Positions 63,777-64,000 of a stretch of 64,000 bases of DNA are shown here, piece after piece (positions within the stretch are counted from its first letter, which is position 1; each line of letters opens with the position of its first letter). The notes beneath the pieces are model-generated. The model was not told where the DNA came from. It did not search any database and saw only the letters and a list, made by a program, of their open reading frames with translations. Both the position numbers and the translations under genes were made by a program. Origin of the DNA: Nitrospirota bacterium. Its GTDB lineage: Bacteria > JACPQY01. Where the stretch lies: the NCBI GenBank assembly GCA_016180645.1, contig JACPAV010000021.1, forward strand, positions 45,793 to 109,792, read 5' to 3'.

Positions 63777-64000
63777 GCTCGACTTTTGCCATTTCTTGAA
63801 AGGTTTATGTTTGGTCATTATGCGTAGGGGAGGGTCTTCAGACCCTCCCGACAAGGGGGAGCAACCAAGAGGGAGCACCTGAAGGTGCTCCCCTACGAGG
63901 AGGCATTCTGTCAGAGGCTCTGAGATCGACTTTTGCCATTTTTTGAAAGGTTTATGTTGGTCATTATGCGTAGGGGAGGGTCTTCAGACCCTCCCGACAA
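63777..64000. repeat. MITE-like palindromic element, copies D and E in tandem
   Basis: Two head-to-tail units, each beginning with TCGACTTTTGCCATTT(C/T)TTG and AAAGGTTTATGTT(T)GGTCAT, then GTAGGGGAGGGTCTTCAGAC. The first runs to the AGAGGCTCT-type end around 63921; the second is cut by the window edge. They share units with copies A-C. Confidence 0.88.

Overview
The window is a GC-rich (roughly 60 percent), densely coded stretch of a Gram-negative bacterial chromosome. Evidence for this includes lipoprotein signal peptides, predicted outer-membrane beta-barrels, a LysM/M23 envelope lipoprotein, sigma70-type promoters, c-di-GMP proteins and one tRNA. A 1606-residue cysteine-rich lipoprotein with MopE-like 'NDGxxNDCD' repeats recalls Myxococcota/Desulfobacterota-type genomes, but no marker gene fixes the phylum. 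I treat the source as an uncultured delta-like or candidate-phylum bacterium.

Layout. 1-1774 (minus): an HTH/PIN toxin-antitoxin-like pair coupled to a truncated GH36-like alpha-galactosidase lipoprotein. 1855-14434 (plus): a catabolic acyl-CoA cluster with a hotdog thioesterase, Zn alcohol dehydrogenase, TetR regulator, two thiolase-fold proteins without the usual nucleophilic cysteine, a double DUF35 protein, three crotonases, a beta-keto acid cleavage enzyme, two acyl-CoA dehydrogenases, a HAD hydrolase and an amidohydrolase. 14451-21755 (minus): a GGDEF-GAF protein, a lipoprotein, a GlcD-like oxidase, HIT, a ferredoxin-reductase-like protein and acetyl-CoA synthetase, with a probable small RNA on plus at 18399-18568. 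21906-25470: a four-gene polysaccharide/sugar operon. 25549-27349: YggU, tRNA-Val, a hemerythrin and a broken epoxide hydrolase gene. 27453-39344 (plus): housekeeping genes (pdxA, apgM-type mutase, GT9, tsaB, FapA-like, PilZ, miaB, BFN, epimerase, purB). 39311-46951 (minus): a CheD-like/HDOD/nucleotidyltransferase operon, SpoIID, HU/IHF, argJ, cytochrome c and pepA. 47050-58085: the giant Cys-rich protein, FmdB, PLP enzyme, M23 and Ppx/GppA. 58441-63587: accessory genes, including two HEPN/MNT-type pairs and two retropepsin-like proteases.

Three observations stand out. (1) The AhpD-like gene at 59779-60567 carries an in-frame UGA exactly where the second cysteine of the redox motif belongs. 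It is followed after 10 nt by a perfect 7-bp hairpin with a G-starting loop, so it looks like a selenoprotein with a bacterial SECIS. (2) Dispersed palindromic repeats litter the window, and several sit in frame inside conserved enzymes. The Ppx/GppA gene holds four such insertions (about 143 of 423 residues), including a copy of a MITE-like element that also occurs between genes. (3) At least a dozen first-of-transcript genes have a sigma70 -10 box ending 6-8 nt before the start codon, which predicts leaderless mRNAs. Genes inside operons often carry ordinary Shine-Dalgarno sites.

All calls come from reading the sequence. No database search was run, so family names rest on remembered motifs and overall resemblance.
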